DNA from: Diphasiastrum complanatum
Lineage: Eukaryota; Streptophyta; Lycopodiopsida; Lycopodiales; Lycopodiaceae
Direction: 5' to 3'
Assembly: GCA_029204225.1 (NCBI GenBank)
Contig: CM055115.1
Coordinates: 9,295,466-9,359,465 of the forward strand
Length of the DNA stretch: 64,000 nucleotides
In this document: piece by piece, positions 58,271-64,000 of the stretch
How positions within the stretch are numbered: position 1 is the first letter of the stretch
Layout: every line of letters begins with the position of its first letter
Position numbers and translations under genes: made by a program
The notes under the pieces: model-generated
What the model saw: the letters and a program-made list of their open reading frames with translations, nothing else
Databases searched by the model: none
Told to the model about the DNA's origin: nothing

Positions 58271-58660
58271 GACCCAGAGTCCTTATGTTATTATGATCCT
58301 TGCCAAAAGTGGTTATGGAACTTAAGACGGATATTTCATAGTTAGAACAGCCACGAGGCTATATAAAGAGCATTTGTTCTCGCATATTTCTTTGAAATGG
58401 AATGAAGTGAAGTTAGTGAGTTAGTCTATTTTCATTCTCAAGTCACTGATAGTTATTGGTATCGCTTAGACTAATATCCACTTGGATTTCCAAGGGAAAG
58501 CCAGTGCTATCATGGACAAGCTTGATGGAGCCAATTACCATATGTAGAAATTTAAGATGAGAACTGTGCTAATGGCTCAGGAATTGTATGACGGTTTTAT
58601 AGGTGCAGAGGTAAGAAACAAAGCTGACGATGTTGCAATATCTCGATGGAAGCTGAAGGT
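58271..58660 (+). pseudogene. Copia-2 LTR and gag N-terminus (right)
   Basis: LTR with TATA box (TATATAAAG, 58360-58368), leader, then Gag without its ATG (TTGGATTTCCAAGGG) as far as RWKLK at 58658, where Copia-1 LTR sequence starts. Confidence 0.82.
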
Positions 58661-60060
58661 CCTTTGAGTTAGAATTAAAGTAGAATCACTGTGTTACTGT
58701 ACTGTGGGTCCTATCAGTGCCTCCCGCCAACGGCAACCTGGGTCTTGCATGGGCTGCCTGAGTGAACAACTATATGTACAGTGTAATTTCATTTTGAGAA
58801 ATACAGTTGCTATGTGAGCTTGTTGTGGAGAGTGTTTTCTGTCTGTGTTACTGTGTAGCATGATCTGTGTTCCTGTTCAATGCAAATTCTAAGTTGGTAT
58901 CAGAGCTGTACAGGGAGTGTACACAGTACAACTTTGTCGTTGAAGAGAGCTTCGGGAGAACTGTCTTCTGAGAGTTCGGGATTTACGGCGGGTTGAAGAC
59001 GGAAATAGAAGCACTGGTGCATGGTTTCTAGTTTCTAGAGGCTTGCTAAGCTCAGCAGAGGGACTATTAGCCTGTGCATAGCATCAAACAGGGAAAAATT
59101 TGGTGAAAATTTGACAATTTTGAAGCCAGCTGAAAATTGAAACCGGGTTTGGGGTTACGATTTTTATACATAACTGGTAATTTCTTCATTATTTGTGCAC
59201 CATTTTGGATGCCATAAGGTCAGGAAGAAAGCTAATCACATTGTCAACCAGCCATGGAGAGATTCTGATGTTTATGTCAGAGATTTGTCTCCAGACAATT
59301 AACCTAGCAGATTTGCGGTAAAAGGTGAAAAAAAAGCCACTTTGTCAAGTTGAGCTAGAATCACCGTTTCTCCACGGAATTTCTTGAGTGAACACTCTAC
59401 AGACTTGGAATCAGTAGGGCGACCCTGCTCCAGGCCTCAAATCGTTCTCAAATTGATCTAGAGGCGAGTTAGATCAAACAAAAATGAGTGTGGGGAGGCG
59501 TGGCCGTAGACAGGGAGGTCGCGGACTGTTTGCGCATGGAACCAGGGTGAGAGCATGGCGTTTCTAAGTGGATAGTGTCTACAAGACTCTCCATTGGTGC
59601 ACCAGATCCGTTGGATAGAGGAGTTACAAGATCGACTGCTCAGATTGTGCTACCTAGAAGGGATATCCACAGTTGGATCCGATTCAGCCATTGGATGGAG
59701 TCTGAAGGGTTGTTGAAGAGGGCCCTGAAGAAATGAAGTGCATTTTAGCCTTCAACTTCAATAAATATTTTCATACTGAAATTGGAGCTGGGTCCCTTCA
59801 CAAGTGAAGAGTGGAGTTTCTTCAAGGTGAAGAAACAGTTCAAAAACTAGAAAAGTCCCTATTTTGGGGTCCTTTGTCTGTTTTGACCCAAACGAAAGGC
59901 TATAACCTCCAAACGAAGGGCACCCAGACTGTACCTGCAAGTACGATACAGCAAAACAGAGTGATTGCAGCGGAGAAAGTGTTCGGAGTACGCCAGAAGT
60001 GCAGGTCACTATTTTCAACTTCTCACATCATTGTTGGCCTCGACATACTGTTTTTAGCCT

Positions 60061-60657
60061 ATGGCAGAAGTTTTAAGCAGTTTTGCGATATCAAACATGG
60101 GAGAGGCCATTTTGAGTGAAAGTAGCAAATTGGACGGGATTTCTAACTATGCAGTGTGGAAATTCAAAATGAAAAACATATTGATGGAGAAAGACGTGTG
60201 GGAAGTCGTCACAGGTGATGAGAGAAGGCCGCCAAATGAAGCAGATATCAAAGTGTTCGACAAAAAGATGAGGAAAGCTTTGACCTTCATTAACTTGTCA
60301 GTGAAGGATCACATCATTACCCACATTTGTGATGTTGTGACACCCAGACAGGCATGGGATGTGCTAAAGGAGCAGTTTGAGATGTCAAATCCGTCAAGAA
60401 TCATGTTTCTGAAGTCAAAGTTGAATAGTGCCCGCATGGAGCAAGGAGAGAACATTCAGATGTACATGATCAGAATCAAGATAATGAGAGATGAACTGCA
60501 TTCTATTGGTGAGCGCATAAGTGACATGGAGCTGGTGCACAATGCATTGTGTGGCATTGTAGAACCCTATCAGATGTTTGTGAGCGGAATAGCATCAACA
60601 AAAAGATTGCCAACCTTTGACGAGCTCACGGAAATCTTGATGCAGGAAGAGCAATGA
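60061..60657 (+). CDS. Copia-1 Gag (right copy)
   Basis: 198 codons, open, UBN2-type Gag matching the left copy with about a dozen substitutions (for example DVVTPRQ for DAVTPRQ, YMIRIKIMRDELHSIGER for YMTRIKTMRDELHSIGEH). The ATG lies 1.15 kb from the PBS and starts MAEVLSSFAISNMGEAI. The stop TGA is followed in frame by CGA GAA ATG and the nucleocapsid. Confidence 0.85.
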   Translation: MAEVLSSFAISNMGEAILSESSKLDGISNYAVWKFKMKNILMEKDVWEVVTGDERRPPNEADIKVFDKKMRKALTFINLSVKDHIITHICDVVTPRQAWDVLKEQFEMSNPSRIMFLKSKLNSARMEQGENIQMYMIRIKIMRDELHSIGERISDMELVHNALCGIVEPYQMFVSGIASTKRLPTFDELTEILMQEEQ

Positions 60658-61790
60658 CGAGAAATGGTGAAAGCTAGACGTCAACATACTGACGATCAGG
60701 CACTTGCGACACGCCAAAAACAAGGCAAGGGCAAGGGCAAGAAGAAGTCTAAGCAGCAATTTGCCAAGTCTCAAGAGGACGAGGGATCTTCCAGTAAAAC
60801 TAAGAAGAAAGGCAAGTGCTTCCATTGTGGTAAAAAGGGCCATTAGAAGAGTGAATGTTGCAAATTCCTAGCGGTACAAGTCAAGGGGAAACCAAAACAA
60901 GCAGGTAACCTTGTCGATGAGGGTGAGATTGAAGACTCTAGCATCTTCATATCTGCATTGTCATCTAATCAAGATGATCAAGCATGGTATATTGACTTGG
61001 GAGCCACAAGACACATGACAGGTAACAAGAATTGGTTCAGTAGTTTGAAGGTGTCGGATAATGGAACATCTGTTTCACAAGCAAATGGTGAGGTGTGCAA
61101 GATCAAGGGAATAGGCACCATTTCAATCCAACTACTTGATGGCAAAAGTAGGATGATCAGGGAGGTACTTTATGTACCAGGTGTGAAGAAAAATCTACTT
61201 TCTGTTGGAGTCATTACTGATCAAAAGTTGAAAGTGGAATTCGCCCAGGATCGTTGCTTTGTGAGGGATGTGAACCAAAAGTTCAAAGTTATTGCGGATG
61301 GAGTAAGAGAGCCCAATACAAAATTGTACAGGTTGAATGCTACAATTAAGGGGCAACACGGACTTGTATCGTCCATTCCATCGCAAACTGAGTTGTGGCA
61401 TAAGAGGCTTGGTCACTTGAACTTGGGAAGCCTCAGTTTGATGAGAAAATTGGAGATGGTAACAGGATTGCCTACCATAGAAGATCACTTGAAATCGATG
61501 TGCGAATCCTGTGTATATGGGAAGTAGCATCGAGAGAAGTCCAATAAAGGGGGTGTTGCAAGAGCAAAGAACATTTTGGATTTAATCCACACAGATTTAT
61601 GCGGGCCTATGAGGACCATGTCCTGGTAAAGCCTTCTATTTCATGACCTTTATTGATTATATGTCACGTAAGACATGGATCTACTTCTTGAAGAAGAAAT
61701 CAGATGCATTTGATAACTTCAAGAGCTTCAAAGCATTGGTCGAAAATCAGACAGGTAGGAAGATCAAAGTTCTAAGATCAGATAGTGTCC
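60658..61790 (+). pseudogene. Copia-1 nucleocapsid, protease and integrase half (right copy)
   Basis: Continues Gag in the same frame. Zinc knuckle CFHCGKKGH is followed by TAG where the left copy has Trp (60844-60846) and then KSEC with the last Cys kept. Protease AWYIDLGATRHMTGN, with D-L-G as on the left. The integrase zinc-binding domain (ELWHKRLGHLNLGSL, CESCVYGK) is in frame because the 44 bp deleted on the left are present here. A TAG replaces CAG after VYGK (61525-61527), and a 2 bp deletion near 61627 shifts the frame into FIDYMSRKTWIYFLKKK. It ends at LRSD, joined to an unrelated repeat. Confidence 0.88.
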
Positions 61791-61970
61791 CAAATTTTCA
61801 TATTCAAACTTTAATAGATTTTTGGAAGGAGCACATTACAACTTTTTATCTACATTTGGAGGACTTGCTTAATCTGAGGATGAGGACATGTGATAAAAAG
61901 AATGAGCTTAGAATAGGTTAAGTGTATTCCGATACCAGGTCAAAGATCAAATCGATCCATGGTCGATTTT
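61791..61970. repeat. Unclassified repeat joined to Copia-1 integrase (right)
   Basis: Mirror of 33501-33710. Gives the false coding tail VPNFHIQTLIDFWKE. Confidence 0.7.
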
Positions 61971-63693
61971 CATTTCGACCTAGAGTCCATATATTATTAT
62001 GATCCTTTTCAAAAGTGGTTATGGAACTTAAGATGACTATTTCATATTTAGAACAACTACTAGGCTATATAAAGAGCATTTTCTCTCGCATATTTCTTTG
62101 AAATGGAATGAAGTGAAGTTAGTGAGTTAGTCTATTTTCATTCTCAATTCACTGATAGTTATTACTATCGCTTAGACTAATATCCACCTGGATTTCCAAG
62201 GGAAAGCCAGTCCTATCATGGACAAGCTTGATGGAGCCAATCACCATCTATAGAAATTTAAGATGAGAACTGTGCTAATGGCTAAGAAATTTTATGACGT
62301 TGTTATAGGTGTAGAGGTTAGAAACAAAGCTGACGATGCTGCAATCTCTTGATGGAAGCTGAAGGATGGCAAAGCCTTTGCAATGATCATCCTCAATATA
62401 TCAGACACTCAAATCGGCCATGTGTATGAAGCTCATATCTCCAAGGAATTCTGGGACATCTTGAGCACTCTATACGATGTGCGCGACGTAGCTTCCAAGG
62501 TACATCTTAGAAAGAACATTTTCTCCCTCAAGATGACCAACGAAGATTCCCTACAGAATCACATCAACCAGTTCAAGAACCTGCTAAAGCAAATGGCCAC
62601 TTTTGGATTTGTCATAGATGATCAAGATGTAGTAATGACACTACTTTCAAGCTTTCCAAGCTCATACGACAGCTGGGTGATGATCATCTTGACACACCCT
62701 GAATTGACTCTTTCAAAAGTCATGACAATGTTGTTTTAGGAAGAGAGCAGAAGGAACAAAGTCTATGGTTCCTCAAGTGTTGACTCTCATGTCTTATACA
62801 CCAACAAAGGCTTAACTAAGCAAAAGAAGAAAGGCCCAAAGCAACCAAAGCTAAATCATGAACCGACACAGCGTCAAGAGCAGTCAAACTAGCCGACAAA
62901 GAATTAGCTGTTCTACACATATTCCAATGAACCAACCACAAGATCCAAGATTGTCGCATACTACAAGAAAAGAACAACAGCAAGGGGCAGTCGAAACAAG
63001 TGGCATATGCAGGTACAGAAGCACCACAGTCGATTCAATAAGCGGATAATGATGCCTTAATGACTAGCCATCAAAGAACATCCAACGACAACTCCTGGTT
63101 TCTAAACTCTAGAGCCACACAACACATGACTAGCCATATTGGCTATTTTGAGTCCTATACGCCTTCCAATACCAAACGATATGTTCACCTAGGCAACAAT
63201 AGCACACAGGATATCAAAGGTGAAGGTACAATAAGATCGAGCTTTGCAAATGATCAATCTAAGCTACTTTGAAATGTACTGCATCTACCGAATCTATCTA
63301 CAAATTCGCTCTTTGTTAGCAGAATTACAGATCTAGGACATAAAATAGAATTTGAATCTGATGAGTGTAAAGTAGTTGATAAGGAAGACAGGATCCTAGC
63401 ACTTGGAAAGAGACATGGATACTTGTATAGATTAAGTCATTGTTGTTCTACCTCTAGTCATGGTCTTAGTACTTCTATTCAAAGAAATAACAGTTCACTT
63501 TGGCATTATAGACTTTGTCACCTAAATTATTCTTTTGTACAACAAATGTCTAAACAATCTATTGTTGTTGATCTTGACTATTTAGATAGGAAAGTCAAAT
63601 TATCTACTTGTCAAGACTGTCTAGTCTATAAACTGGCCCTGAAACCATTTAGATCAAGCCATCAGCATGTTTCTAGTGGATTGCTTGGTGTAC
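61971..63693 (+). pseudogene. Copia-2 LTR, gag, protease and integrase start (right)
   Basis: LTR with TATA box (TATATAAA, 62066-62073), Gag from about 62190 (ATG lost; KEFWDILSTLYDVRDVA, MTNEDSLQNHINQFKNLL; ends 62739), linker, WFLNSRATQHMT protease remnant (63060-63272), pre-integrase region (LGKRHGYLYRL, LWHYRLCHLNYSFVQQ) with CQDC. Stopped by the GTACA insertion at 63694. Stops occur near 62350 and after Gag. Confidence 0.87.
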
Positions 63694-64000
63694 TGTTTGT
63701 GGGGAAAAAGACCTCTTTTTCAAACTATTTTCGACGAAAAATCGTCGCCGTGCGCTATTACGTTGACACAGAACTGCCTAAAAATGACGCATAAATGGCC
63801 CATAATGGCCGGTTGCACTGCTATTAAAATACTATTCATTTGTTAATTTACGTTGTATGAAAATGTCATTTATGCGGCCTATGCCCCTAGTTTTCGAGTT
63901 TGTCGGGACTAGGAGGTGCCAAGTATTTTCGTAGTACTAGTTATTAAAAACTTTCACCTCCAGCCCATTGAGCCCCTATGTATAGGGAGGCATGTGGGAC
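63694..64000 (+). mobile_element. TG...CA insertion in Copia-2 integrase (start only)
   Basis: First 307 bp of the insertion seen complete at 29774-31799, here in inverted orientation, preceded by the target bases TGTAC (63689-63693). The window ends inside it. Confidence 0.88.

Larger units (their letters stand above)
58665..61790 (+). mobile_element. Copia-1 element, 3'-truncated (right IR2 arm)
   Basis: 5' LTR of about 220 bp (58665-58884, TG...CA), ten bases, PBS TGGTATCAGAGC (58895-58906), a leader of about 1.15 kb, then gag, nucleocapsid, protease and half of integrase in one frame broken by point stops. The LTR lacks about 11 bp ('ggacgggacat') present on the left. RT, RNase H and 3' LTR are missing. 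Confidence 0.92.
54204..64000. repeat. Inverted repeat IR2, right arm (runs off the window)
   Basis: Inverted copy of 31325-41257. Copia-1, the Copia-2 pieces, the 400 bp repeat and the GTACA insertion all recur in mirror order. The arm is still matching at base 64000. Confidence 0.95.

Overview
The window looks like nuclear DNA of a land plant with a repeat-rich genome. The evidence is AT-rich sequence, degenerate Ty1/copia and Ty3/gypsy (chromovirus) LTR retrotransposons whose primer-binding sites match plant initiator-Met tRNA (TGGTATCAGAGC), telo-box and TATA promoters, (CT)n leaders, and a gene family resembling plant BYPASS1 (BPS1). I cannot name the species; a fern, other seedless plant or large-genome seed plant would all fit. 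No tRNA, rRNA, organelle or bacterial genes were seen.

The layout is dominated by large duplications. Block A (1-7947) recurs in direct orientation at 46925-54203. It holds a decayed gene with a DGQH motif, an array of short palindromes, a (GA)n tract and an intact BPS1-like gene. The gene end of this block occurs a third time at 25497-28490, where the BPS1-like copy is broken. Between them, 8931-23839 is an inverted repeat (IR1) with arms of about 6.9 kb around a 1.1 kb spacer. Each arm carries a chromovirus pol remnant with its 3' LTR, the tail of a BPS1-like gene, fragments of an unrecognised ORF, and a copia LTR-gag piece. A second, larger inverted repeat (IR2) has arms 31325-41257 and 54204-64000 (running off the window) around a 12.9 kb spacer that contains block A copy 2.

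I use working names for the elements. Copia-1 has an LTR of about 220 bp, an iMet PBS, gag, protease and truncated integrase (33711-36795 minus; 58665-61790 plus). Copia-2 is present as many fragments (15.1, 17.0, 28.1-33.5, 36.8, 38.0-40.7, 42.3-43.3, 54.7-57.5, 58.3 and 62-63.7 kb). Copia-3 is a gag fragment at 24.9-25.5 kb. Gypsy-1 is a chromovirus (11.2-12.8 and 20.0-21.5 kb, with LTRs at 10.8, 21.5 and 24.0 kb). Gypsy-2 is a reverse-transcriptase fragment at 41.3-42.3 kb. LTR-4 is an LTR end plus PBS at 45.7-46.3 kb. A 2,026 bp TG...CA insertion with a GTACA target duplication interrupts Copia-2 at 29774-31799.

Only two genes look potentially functional: the two 298-codon BPS1-like ORFs (6414-7310 and 52654-53550, both minus), each with a recognisable promoter. 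The 218-codon DGQH ORF at 46945-47601 is open but probably part of a decayed longer gene. Everything else is transposon wreckage or non-coding repeat. The most unusual pattern is the palindrome array (core CTCGAGCA-G-TGCTCGAG), with about 27 degenerate copies roughly every 100 bp in each block A copy.
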